Part shown: piece by piece, positions 1 through 5,281 of the stretch
Numbering within the stretch: position 1 is the first letter of the stretch
Layout: each line of letters opens with the position of its first letter
From: an uncultured Lentisphaeria bacterium
GTDB taxonomy: Bacteria > Verrucomicrobiota > Lentisphaeria > Victivallales > Victivallaceae
Assembly (NCBI GenBank): GCA_903821255.1
Contig: CAIJKT010000328.1
Location: forward strand, 1-5,281
Reading direction: 5' to 3'
DNA: 5,281 bases
Position numbers and translations under genes: made by a program
The notes under the pieces: model-generated
Seen by the model: the letters and a program-made list of their open reading frames with translations, nothing else
Databases searched by the model: none
What the model was told of the DNA's origin: nothing

Positions 1-908
1 CCGGAATCGGAGATGCACACCGTCCTGGCAATATCAGCTACCGAGATATCGGCGGTGTGATTTTTCCGGATGAATTCCACCGCCTTTGCCACAATCGGGT
101 TTCCGGTGGCCAGAACATCGGTGCTTTTGCGGACGATCGGCAGCGGCACCGGCGGCACCAGCACCGGAGTGCCGGGAAACGGTTCGCCCGCCATCAGCCG
201 GTCAAGCAGCGCGGCCCCTTCATAACCGACCTTCCGGGGCCGGCTGTCGATACTTGAGAGCTGTATGCTGGAACTGTTGCAGATCAGGGTTTCGTTATCC
301 ACCCCCATGATCGCGATTTCCTCCGGAACCCGGAACCCGCCTGTCAATGCCGCTTCGAGCAGTTCGCGCGCCCAGGAATCGTTTTCGCAGAAGACCGCGC
401 AGGGTAACGGGAGTTTCTTCAGTTGGGCCACTAGCCTGTAACTGATTTCATCCCACGGAAGATTGTGCATCTTCTTAGGAGAAATAATGGTTTGTGTCTG
501 ACGATGGTTTCTCGCCAGTTCAGCAGCAAAGGCATCATAACGGCCGAGATGCCCTCCATACCAGCAGCAGTGGACATCGCCCAGCGTCAGGAAGTACCGG
601 GCGGCGATCCGGCCGATCTCCTCGTTATCATCGCTGACCAGGGCATAAGGGAAATCACACCGCGGACTCATCGGCGGATTGAAGGACACGATCGGGATAT
701 CGGCATGGGCATGAAGAAATTTCATCAGTTGAGGAGAACCCGTAAGATGCGTCAGGATACCGTCGCCGGACCAGCGGCGCGGCAGCTCGAAGCGGGTGGA
801 GATGATTCCCAGATGCCAGTCATGTTCGCCGGCATAATCGGACACCCCGCGCAGCAGATGGTACATCGATGAAATGTAAAATTCGAAAATCGGCAGAACG
901 TTTTTCAT
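1..908 (-). CDS. XylR-type AraC-family transcriptional regulator (C-terminus outside window)
   Basis: Minus-strand frame open from the ATG at 908 to the left edge: 302 complete codons, no stop. There is no N-terminal LacI-type helix-turn-helix; the protein begins directly in a periplasmic-binding-protein-like sugar sensor (about residues 1-262). Visible landmarks are VSDDNEEIGRIAARYF (91-106), CAVFCENDSWARELL (170-184), EEIAIMGVDNETLIC (196-210), a QLSSIDSRPRKVGYEGA stretch (216-232) and VPPVPLPIVRKSTD (251-264). The last two match the hinge region of Escherichia coli XylR as I remember it (IGIDNEELT, VPPVRVIERRSTD). From about residue 272 (AKAVEFIRKNH, ISVADIARTVCIS) the AraC DNA-binding domain starts; XylR is about 390 residues, so roughly 90 residues are missing. 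Start choice: an in-frame TAG lies two codons upstream, and GGGGA at 919-915 sits 6 nt before the ATG. Transcribed divergently from the pseudopilin, it probably controls this locus. Its ligand is unknown; the xylose specificity of XylR should not be assumed. Confidence 0.88.
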   Translation of the reverse strand, partial: MKNVLPIFEFYISSMYHLLRGVSDYAGEHDWHLGIISTRFELPRRWSGDGILTHLTGSPQLMKFLHAHADIPIVSFNPPMSPRCDFPYALVSDDNEEIGRIAARYFLTLGDVHCCWYGGHLGRYDAFAAELARNHRQTQTIISPKKMHNLPWDEISYRLVAQLKKLPLPCAVFCENDSWARELLEAALTGGFRVPEEIAIMGVDNETLICNSSSIQLSSIDSRPRKVGYEGAALLDRLMAGEPFPGTPVLVPPVPLPIVRKSTDVLATGNPIVAKAVEFIRKNHTADISVADIARTVCISDS

Positions 909-960
909 GCTCTATCCCCGCTGACTTATCGCAAAACAACAAAGTATTCCCGTTCTCAAT

Positions 961-989
961 ACACTATTTCCCGATTACAATATTGTCAA
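961..989 (-). promoter_or_regulatory. Candidate sigma70-type promoter for the regulator gene
   Basis: On the minus strand a perfect TTGACA (989-984) is followed after 17 nt by TAGTGT (966-961). The latter matches the -10 consensus only at its three most conserved positions (T, A and final T). Predicted transcription would begin near 953, giving a leader of about 45 nt. Its -35 box overlaps that of the opposing pseudopilin promoter, so the two may compete or share an operator. The -35 is strong and the -10 weak; assigned by eye. Confidence 0.4.
977..986. repeat. 10-bp perfect palindrome between divergent promoters (possible operator)
   Basis: ACAATATTGT is a perfect palindrome lying across the overlapping -35 boxes of both candidate promoters, roughly midway between the two divergent genes. 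The location would let a bound protein affect both directions. A short AT-rich palindrome can arise by chance, and AraC-type proteins more often use direct repeats, so the operator role is only inferred. Confidence 0.3.
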
Positions 990-1011
990 GCGGTTTTTCT
1001 CACAGTATAAT
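983..1011 (+). promoter_or_regulatory. Strong candidate sigma70-type promoter for the pseudopilin gene
   Basis: TTGTCA (983-988; one mismatch to TTGACA), a 17-nt spacer and a perfect TATAAT (1006-1011) form a near-consensus promoter. Transcription would start near 1018, giving a leader of about 45 nt that contains the Shine-Dalgarno at 1051-1055. This is the best promoter match in the window and suggests the pseudopilin is made in quantity when not repressed. Confidence 0.7.
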
Positions 1012-1062
1012 ATATACATAAAAGATATTATTGCTAAACATTAACTCCATGGAGGATTAAAC

Positions 1063-1776
1063 ATGCAAAAAAAGAATTTCACGCTTATCGAACTGCTCGT
1101 GGTGATAGCTATTATCGCAATTTTGGCCTCAATGCTGCTGCCGGCCCTGAACAAGGCCCGTGACAAAGCAAGAACGCTCCAATGTCTATCCAATATGAAA
1201 CAGATGGCAACGGCGGGCCTGGGCTATGCCAACGCTTATGACGACACATGGGTGGCATTCTCAAACAGCGGCATCCGCTGGCACAAAAATATAGATTTTG
1301 TCAAAATGATTGGATTCAAACCAAACTTGGCATATCCGGAATACTGGCCGAAAAATTTTCTCTGTCCACTGACAACAACAGTATCTACTGATGCGCAGTA
1401 TACTTACGGAATGAACCGTGACGGCAGCAGCGGAGGCGGCTGGGGCAGTTATAAACTCAACAAGATAAAACGGCCCTCCATAGCCATCGCCTTTACCGAA
1501 GGCAGGCTTGGCGCGAGTGCCCTGTACTACGGCTCCAGCCCCTCGGGAGCAAACGGATACTGGACAGCGGGAGAGTACGCCGGTGTTGCCGGTGATTCAG
1601 TGGAATGCATCGCCTATCGTCATAACGGCAAAAGGGACGTCAATGCGGCTTTCTTTGACGGACATGCCGCCACCATGAAAAACAGCACTCTTAACTATCG
1701 TAATGAAGTATGGGGAAAGCACACCGTGGGACAATACTGGAATCCCTACTGTGTTGCGGGTGTCGCTGACTATTGA
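1063..1776 (+). CDS. Type II/IV pseudopilin-like protein with prepilin N-terminus and His...DGH C-terminal motif
   Basis: 237 residues, complete. GGAGG (1051-1055) lies 7 nt before the ATG. The prepilin signal is very short (MQKKN), then FTLIELL with Phe as predicted +1 and Glu10 as the conserved +5 residue, a hydrophobic helix (about 8-27) and [14 protein letters not shown] prepilin peptidase would cut after residue 5, but that residue is Asn, not the usual Gly. After the helix comes CLSNMKQM (41-48), a small globular domain with FLCPLT (99-104), and near the C-terminus RHNGK (186-190) with FFDGH (197-201). This is the motif seen in the PVC pseudopilin family usually named H-X9-DG, here with 11 residues between His187 and Asp199. 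Such proteins are inner-membrane anchored and exported, and may assemble into secretion-type pseudopili. No assembly ATPase or peptidase lies nearby. Its specific role is unknown; its position beside a sugar regulator and glycosidases suggests a link to polysaccharide use. Confidence 0.9.
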   Translation: MQKKNFTLIELLVVIAIIAILASMLLPALNKARDKARTLQCLSNMKQMATAGLGYANAYDDTWVAFSNSGIRWHKNIDFVKMIGFKPNLAYPEYWPKNFLCPLTTTVSTDAQYTYGMNRDGSSGGGWGSYKLNKIKRPSIAIAFTEGRLGASALYYGSSPSGANGYWTAGEYAGVAGDSVECIAYRHNGKRDVNAAFFDGHAATMKNSTLNYRNEVWGKHTVGQYWNPYCVAGVADY

Positions 1777-1783
1777 TCACGCA

Positions 1784-1816
1784 AGGCAGGCCCGCTTCAC
1801 GGCATCCGGCCTGCTT
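1784..1816 (+). terminator. GC-rich hairpin after the pseudopilin gene, possible terminator
   Basis: Seven perfect base pairs, GCAGGCC (1786-1792) with GGCCTGC (1808-1814), extended by a G-T wobble and an A-T pair (1784-1785 with 1815-1816), around a 15-nt loop. It starts 8 nt after the stop codon, a typical place for a terminator. The following run (TTATCC) is a poor U-tract, so it may be an inefficient terminator or an mRNA 3'-end stabiliser. It probably separates the pseudopilin from the glycosidase transcript. Confidence 0.45.
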
Positions 1817-1855
1817 ATCCGTCATCAGTGGCAGTTAGATAAGGATAAAAGACAT

Positions 1856-1871
1856 TGAGACAGTTGTCTCA
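1856..1871. promoter_or_regulatory. 7+7 bp inverted repeat upstream of GH42 gene, candidate operator
   Basis: TGAGACA (1856-1862) and TGTCTCA (1865-1871) are perfect inverted copies separated by only GT. The 2-nt gap is too small for an RNA hairpin loop without opening the inner pairs, and no T-run follows, so a site for a dimeric DNA-binding protein is more likely than a terminator. It overlaps the candidate -35 of the GH42 promoter, where binding would block transcription. The binding protein is unknown. Confidence 0.5.
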
Positions 1872-1886
1872 TAGACGTTTTCTAAT
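1857..1886 (+). promoter_or_regulatory. Candidate promoter for the GH42 gene and downstream enzyme
   Basis: GAGACA (1857-1862, 4 of 6 to TTGACA), an 18-nt spacer and TCTAAT (1881-1886, 5 of 6 to TATAAT). Transcription would begin near 1893, giving a leader of about 80 nt to the preferred start at 1973. The weak -35 fits a promoter that needs an activator, and it is embedded in the inverted repeat at 1856-1871. By-eye assignment; other weak boxes in this AT-rich stretch are possible. Confidence 0.4.
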
Positions 1887-1958
1887 TTTTCGTACACAAT
1901 TTACCAGTTTCATTTTAGCAGATGCTTTTGGACACGATAAATTATAAAGCTGGTATTG

Positions 1959-1964
1959 AAGGGA
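1959..1964 (+). promoter_or_regulatory. Shine-Dalgarno AAGGGA that fixes the GH42 start at 1973
   Basis: AAGGGA lies 8 nt before the ATG at 1973. The sequence GGATTAAAC (1962-1970) is identical to GGATTAAAC at 1054-1062 just before the pseudopilin start, which supports this as a genuine initiation region. The alternative in-frame ATG at 1922 has no purine-rich sequence before it. Confidence 0.7.
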
Positions 1965-1972
1965 TTAAACTA

Positions 1973-4018
1973 ATGCGTTACGAACCGATTCTTAAAAAAT
2001 TTCCTCACTTTTTGCACGGCGGTGATTATAATCCGGACCAGTGGCTTCAACACCCGGAAATAATCGAAGAGGATTTCCGTCTGATGCCGCTGGCAGGCTG
2101 CAATACTTTTTCGATCGGCATCTTTGCATGGACCAGTTACGAACCGGAAGAAGGGGTTTTTAAATTCGACTGGCTCGACAATATCATGGACAAGCTTGCC
2201 CGGCACGGTTACAATGCCATTCTCGCCACTCCCAGCGGCGCAAAGCCGGCATGGATGGCACAGCGCTACCCGGAAATCCGCCGGGTCAACCGCGAAGGTC
2301 TGCGCGAACCCTATCGCGCCCGGCATAATCACTGCTGGACATCTCCGGTATATCGCCAGAAGGTGGCATTGATCAACCGCAAACTTGCCGAACGCTATTG
2401 TCATCATCCGGCCCTTGCCGCCTGGCATCTCTCCAATGAATACAACGGGGAATGTTTCTGCGAACTCTGTCTGAATTCATTTCACCGGTGGCTTGAAGAT
2501 AAATATCATCATCTCGATAAGCTCAACGAAGCCTGGTGGACCGGATTCTGGAGCCACAACTATACCGCCTGGGATCAGATTGATCCGCGCGACGGCTTCG
2601 TCGACGGCCTCGCTCTTGACTGGAAACGTTTTAACACCTGGCAGTGTTGCGATTTCATACGCCACGAAATAGCTCCGCTCAAAGAATTAGCCCCAAATAT
2701 TCCGGCCGCGACCAATATGATGGGCGTCGCCGAGTGCCTTGATTACTGGCGTATCGCCGAAGTCTGCGATTTTATCGCCGACGACTGCTATCCAACCTGG
2801 GACAATGCCGCCGGCTATGCCCGCGAAGCCGCGGTTTACGGCATGTATCATGATATGCACCGCAGCATGAAGCAGGGCAGGCCGTTCCTGGTGATGGAAT
2901 CCAGCCCCAGCAACCTAAACTGGAAAGATTATTACCGGCTGAGGCGTCCCGGCGTTCTCCAGATGGAAACGCTGCTGGCCATGGGCCATGGTGCTGACGG
3001 GACCATGTATTTTCAGTGGCGCAAGGGCAAAGGCGGATGCGAAAAATTACACGGAGCAGTTGTTGACCATGCCGGACACGAAAGGACCCGGGTCTTCCAG
3101 GAAGTGGCTGCCATCGGCAAAATCCATAGACAAATTGATGCCGTCATTGGTACCGCCACCCCCGCGCAGACTGCCGTCATTCACGACTGGGAAGTTCGCT
3201 GGGCGCTTGATGTCTGCGGCGGACCGACCAAAAACAACAAGAAAATTCTGAAAACTATTCAGGCGCATTATCGCAATCTATGGAACATCAACGTTCCGAT
3301 GGACGTCATTGAAAGTACAAGCGATTTCAGTTCATATAAGTTACTGGTCGCGCCGATGCTGTTCATGCTCAAACCCGGCGTGGCCGACCGACTCAGAAAA
3401 TTCGTCGCTGACGGCGGCACTCTGGTCTGCACCTATCTCTCCGGATATGTCAACGAAACCAATCTCCACTTTACCGGCGGCCTGCCAGGCGACGGGCTGC
3501 GGGAACTTTTCGGCATCTGGAACGAGGAGCTCGACGGTTTCCTGCCGGCGGACCGTCAGGCAATCAAAATGATTGCCGGCAACGAACTTGGAGTGGAAGG
3601 GGAATTTCACGCTGTCGAATTTGCAGAAATCATTCATTTGCAGGGCGCGACGCCGCTGGCCTATTACGATTGCGATTTCTACGCCGGAAAGCCGTCACTG
3701 ACGGTCAACCGTTTCGGCAGGGGCAAGGCATATTACCTTGCCGCCCGGACCGGCGACGATTTTCTTGCCGCTTTCTACCGCAGTCTGGTCACTGCGGAAA
3801 ACATCGCCACCGTGCTGCCGGTGGATGTTCCGGCCGGCATCCACGCCACCATCAGGACCGACGGACCCGGAAAGTTTATGTTCCTGTACAACTTCGCGCA
3901 GAAAGAGGCGGCCGTCGACCTGGGCTGCTGCGCTTTCCGCGATCTGCTTAAGGAACAGAATGTTACCGGCCGGCAACTCATCCCTGGCTACGGCTCGACC
4001 GTATTAGAGATACTCTGA
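1973..4018 (+). CDS. GH42 family beta-galactosidase, cytoplasmic
   Basis: 681 residues from the preferred start, the usual GH42 length. It would hydrolyse terminal non-reducing beta-D-galactosyl residues of oligosaccharides. Domain A, the (beta/alpha)8 barrel (about 10-390), opens with HGGDYNPDQW (15-24). The acid/base is Glu156 in WHLSNEYNG (151-159) and the nucleophile is Glu309 in LVMESSPSNLNW (306-317). Cys121 (NHCWTSP) with Cys161, Cys163 and Cys166 (CFCELC) correspond to the zinc site known in Thermus A4 beta-galactosidase. FQWRKGKGG (347-355) is a further conserved barrel segment. Domain B, the Rossmann-like trimerisation domain, covers about 395-612, and a small beta domain ends in GYGSTVLEIL (672-681). 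No signal peptide, so it should act on imported oligosaccharides. An ATG at 1922 would add 17 residues but has no ribosome-binding site and precedes the point where family homology begins. The next gene starts 69 nt downstream on the same strand. The exact substrate (galactoside or alpha-L-arabinopyranoside, linkage) cannot be read from sequence. Confidence 0.95.
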   Translation: MRYEPILKKFPHFLHGGDYNPDQWLQHPEIIEEDFRLMPLAGCNTFSIGIFAWTSYEPEEGVFKFDWLDNIMDKLARHGYNAILATPSGAKPAWMAQRYPEIRRVNREGLREPYRARHNHCWTSPVYRQKVALINRKLAERYCHHPALAAWHLSNEYNGECFCELCLNSFHRWLEDKYHHLDKLNEAWWTGFWSHNYTAWDQIDPRDGFVDGLALDWKRFNTWQCCDFIRHEIAPLKELAPNIPAATNMMGVAECLDYWRIAEVCDFIADDCYPTWDNAAGYAREAAVYGMYHDMHRSMKQGRPFLVMESSPSNLNWKDYYRLRRPGVLQMETLLAMGHGADGTMYFQWRKGKGGCEKLHGAVVDHAGHERTRVFQEVAAIGKIHRQIDAVIGTATPAQTAVIHDWEVRWALDVCGGPTKNNKKILKTIQAHYRNLWNINVPMDVIESTSDFSSYKLLVAPMLFMLKPGVADRLRKFVADGGTLVCTYLSGYVNETNLHFTGGLPGDGLRELFGIWNEELDGFLPADRQAIKMIAGNELGVEGEFHAVEFAEIIHLQGATPLAYYDCDFYAGKPSLTVNRFGRGKAYYLAARTGDDFLAAFYRSLVTAENIATVLPVDVPAGIHATIRTDGPGKFMFLYNFAQKEAAVDLGCCAFRDLLKEQNVTGRQLIPGYGSTVLEIL

Positions 4019-4022
4019 CCGC

Positions 4023-4050
4023 CTGTCAGATAATATAAACTTATTATAAT
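4023..4050 (+). promoter_or_regulatory. Possible internal promoter before the secreted enzyme gene
   Basis: CTGTCA (4023-4028, 4 of 6 to TTGACA), a 16-nt spacer and a perfect TATAAT (4045-4050) in the AT-rich 69-nt gap after the GH42 gene. Transcription would start near 4057. No convincing terminator precedes it, so it would add to read-through from the GH42 promoter. The gap is so AT-rich that a TATAAT could occur by chance. Confidence 0.35.
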
Positions 4051-4087
4051 TTCAAAATTAGAAACTGAATTAAAGAAAGGCCGTATT

Positions 4088-5281
4088 ATGCGATTCTCCA
4101 TTTGTGCGATTTTCGTCATTCTCGCATCCTTCAACCTGGCCGCTCAACCGCAGGAACCGGACACTGCGCCGTTTTTTGCCGACTTCTCCAAGTGCGCTAA
4201 CATGGGCTTTGCCGATGACGTCGCCGGCGACGGCAGGGGCGGATGGTCAGACCAGGGGCCGGGCAATGATTTCCGCGAATTCGACGTCAAGGCCGCTGAG
4301 TTCGGCAGCGTTCCTTTCAAAATCATCAATCCCGATGCCAATGACGGCAAAGCAGTACTCTCATTCCGGCACGAACAAGGTTTGCCAGCCGGACTGACCA
4401 CCGCAACCGCCACACTTCCGGACAAAGCCTCCGGACGCTATCTATATTTGCTGCACTCTTCCTGCTACGGTCCTAAATCCGGCGATACAGCGGGAACAGT
4501 CACATTGATCTGCCGCGACGGCAGCACCCGCACGCTGGACATCCAGGGAGGACGGGATATTGCCGACTGGTGGAACCCCGCCCGCCTGCCCAACGGAGTT
4601 GTGGTGGTATCTAAACCCAACCAAAGCGCTATGGTCGGAGTCTATCTGACGCGTTTCGACCTGGGCGCTAAACTGGATATTCAGGGTTTGAAGCTGACCA
4701 CTACGGGAAAGTCCATGTGGATTGTTGTCGCCGCCACTATAACAAATCGCGACATTCCACTGCCGGAGTTGAAGTCATTGACGATTACGGCCGGTACTGA
4801 CTGGAAACCTTTGCCCGATGCCGATCTGGCGGTAAAGAAGGGAACCGCGCTCGACTGCTCGGCATGGGTTGATCACGCTCCCGCGGGAAGCCGCGGCCGC
4901 GTCATTGCCCGTCCCGATGGAACCCTGGCTTTCGCCAATGATCCGGACCGTCCGGTACGTTTCTTTGTCGTTTCCGGTTTTCCCACCAAAAATCCGGAAG
5001 AGGTTGATGCGCTGGCCGACACAATAGTACGGCAGGGCTATAACATGGTCCGACTCCATTTTCTCGATCAATTTGTGGCAGGTCAGCATGCGCGCTGGGG
5101 AAAGAAACTCTCGCTGAAAGAACAGGCTGACTTCGACCGCCGCATGGAAGCCGGAGAACCTTTTTTTGATGCCAGGAACCTGGATCTTGCCGATCGCTTT
5201 GTCGCGGCGTTGAAGAAACGCGGCGTTTACCTTTACCTTGATGCCATGAGTTCATGGACCGGATGCTATCCGGCGAACTGC
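4088..5281 (+). CDS. Secreted putative glycoside hydrolase, N-terminal part (3' end outside window)
   Basis: 398 codons open from the ATG at 4088 to the right edge. AAAGG (4076-4080) lies 7 nt upstream. The N-terminus (Met-Arg, then hydrophobic 3-18, cleavage likely near LAA-QPQ at 19/20) is a signal peptide; Cys6 is not in a lipobox, so it is probably not a lipoprotein. Residues about 28-235 form a beta-rich region beginning ADFSKCANMGF (31-41), then DGRGGWSDQGPGND (48-61) and GSVPFKIINP (73-82). I have seen this signature at the front of PVC secreted carbohydrate-active enzymes, where it resembles a carbohydrate-binding-like beta-sandwich. After a linker, VRFFVVSGFPTKNPEEVDAL (290-309), QGYNMVRLHFLDQF (316-329), then DLADRFVAALKKRGVYLYLDAM (366-387) resemble the first strands and helices of a GH5-like (clan A) barrel. 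The catalytic acids would lie past the edge, so family and substrate are unproven. It probably shares a transcript with GH42. Confidence 0.75.
   Translation, partial: MRFSICAIFVILASFNLAAQPQEPDTAPFFADFSKCANMGFADDVAGDGRGGWSDQGPGNDFREFDVKAAEFGSVPFKIINPDANDGKAVLSFRHEQGLPAGLTTATATLPDKASGRYLYLLHSSCYGPKSGDTAGTVTLICRDGSTRTLDIQGGRDIADWWNPARLPNGVVVVSKPNQSAMVGVYLTRFDLGAKLDIQGLKLTTTGKSMWIVVAATITNRDIPLPELKSLTITAGTDWKPLPDADLAVKKGTALDCSAWVDHAPAGSRGRVIARPDGTLAFANDPDRPVRFFVVSGFPTKNPEEVDALADTIVRQGYNMVRLHFLDQFVAGQHARWGKKLSLKEQADFDRRMEAGEPFFDARNLDLADRFVAALKKRGVYLYLDAMSSWTGCYPANC

Noticed and set aside
57..310. Two overlapping plus-strand frames of 66 and 74 codons
   Set aside because: Arg/Pro/His-rich translations opposite the regulator hinge region, with no family resemblance.
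465..872. 135-codon plus-strand open frame starting MHLLRR
   Set aside because: Antisense to the regulator, whose minus-strand frame carries clear XylR family motifs; the plus-strand translation looks like a shadow of GC-rich codons with no recognisable domain.
1..908. LacI-family reading of the minus-strand gene
   Set aside because: The sensor domain is LacI-like, but there is no N-terminal helix-turn-helix, an in-frame stop lies just before the ATG, and an AraC-type domain begins near residue 272.
1045..1054. CTCCATGGAG palindrome before the pseudopilin start
   Set aside because: It is largely explained by the Shine-Dalgarno GGAGG; a hairpin would have almost no loop, so an operator or RNA switch is not supported.
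3047..3268. Minus-strand frames inside the GH42 gene (also 1970-2428, 3341-3637 and 3695-3976)
   Set aside because: GH42 has continuous family homology on the plus strand across all of these; the opposite-strand translations show no domain.
4030..4047. ATAATA...TATTAT inverted repeat after the GH42 stop, considered as a terminator
   Set aside because: Only six A-T pairs and no following T-run; it would be too unstable to terminate, and it overlaps a better promoter-like reading.
4088..4108. Cys6 of the secreted enzyme as a lipoprotein cysteine
   Set aside because: It lies at the start of the hydrophobic segment in the context FSIC, without a lipobox (Leu-x-Gly/Ala-Cys) or a preceding hydrophobic region.
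4775..5255. Two overlapping minus-strand frames of 104 and 117 codons
   Set aside because: They lie within the plus-strand secreted enzyme, which has a signal peptide, ribosome-binding site and conserved segments running through this stretch.
1..5281. tRNA, rRNA, CRISPR repeats, insertion sequence ends or attachment sites
   Set aside because: No cloverleaf, no regularly spaced repeats, no transposase or integrase frame and no target-site duplication could be seen.

Overview
The window most likely comes from a bacterium of the PVC superphylum, probably Lentisphaerota (Victivallis-like). The best clue is the pseudopilin at 1063-1776. Its N-terminal [15 protein letters not shown] helix, followed by LLPALNKAR and a C-terminal His...DGH motif, is a family I know to be greatly expanded in Lentisphaerae and Planctomycetes. 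Genes are moderately GC-rich with AT-rich spacers. The taxon is inferred from family recognition, not from a marker gene.

Layout. 1-908 (minus): most of a XylR-type AraC-family regulator, a sugar-binding-protein-like sensor fused to an AraC DNA-binding domain. It runs off the left edge just as the DNA-binding domain begins. 909-1062: a divergent intergenic region with two back-to-back sigma70-like promoters whose -35 boxes overlap on a small palindrome. 1063-1776 (plus): a short pseudopilin with a strong Shine-Dalgarno, followed by a GC-rich hairpin that may be a terminator. 1777-1972: an intergenic region with a 7+7 bp inverted repeat placed like an operator over a candidate promoter. 1973-4018 (plus): a complete cytoplasmic GH42 beta-galactosidase with both catalytic glutamates and the four-cysteine metal site. 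4019-4087: a short AT-rich spacer with a possible internal promoter and no convincing terminator. 4088-5281 (plus): the first 398 residues of a secreted protein with a signal peptide, an N-terminal beta-rich domain and the start of what looks like a glycosidase barrel. It runs off the right edge.

How the genes may work together (inference): this looks like a small carbohydrate-utilisation locus. The secreted enzyme would attack a polysaccharide or glycoconjugate outside the cytoplasm, the GH42 enzyme would release terminal galactose (or a related sugar) inside, and the divergent regulator would sense a sugar and switch the locus. The pseudopilin may be a surface or secretion-related component co-regulated with it. 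No transporter, tRNA, rRNA, CRISPR array, insertion sequence or phage gene is visible. The individual families are known. What is less well understood is the pseudopilin/regulator/glycosidase association and the regulatory sites.
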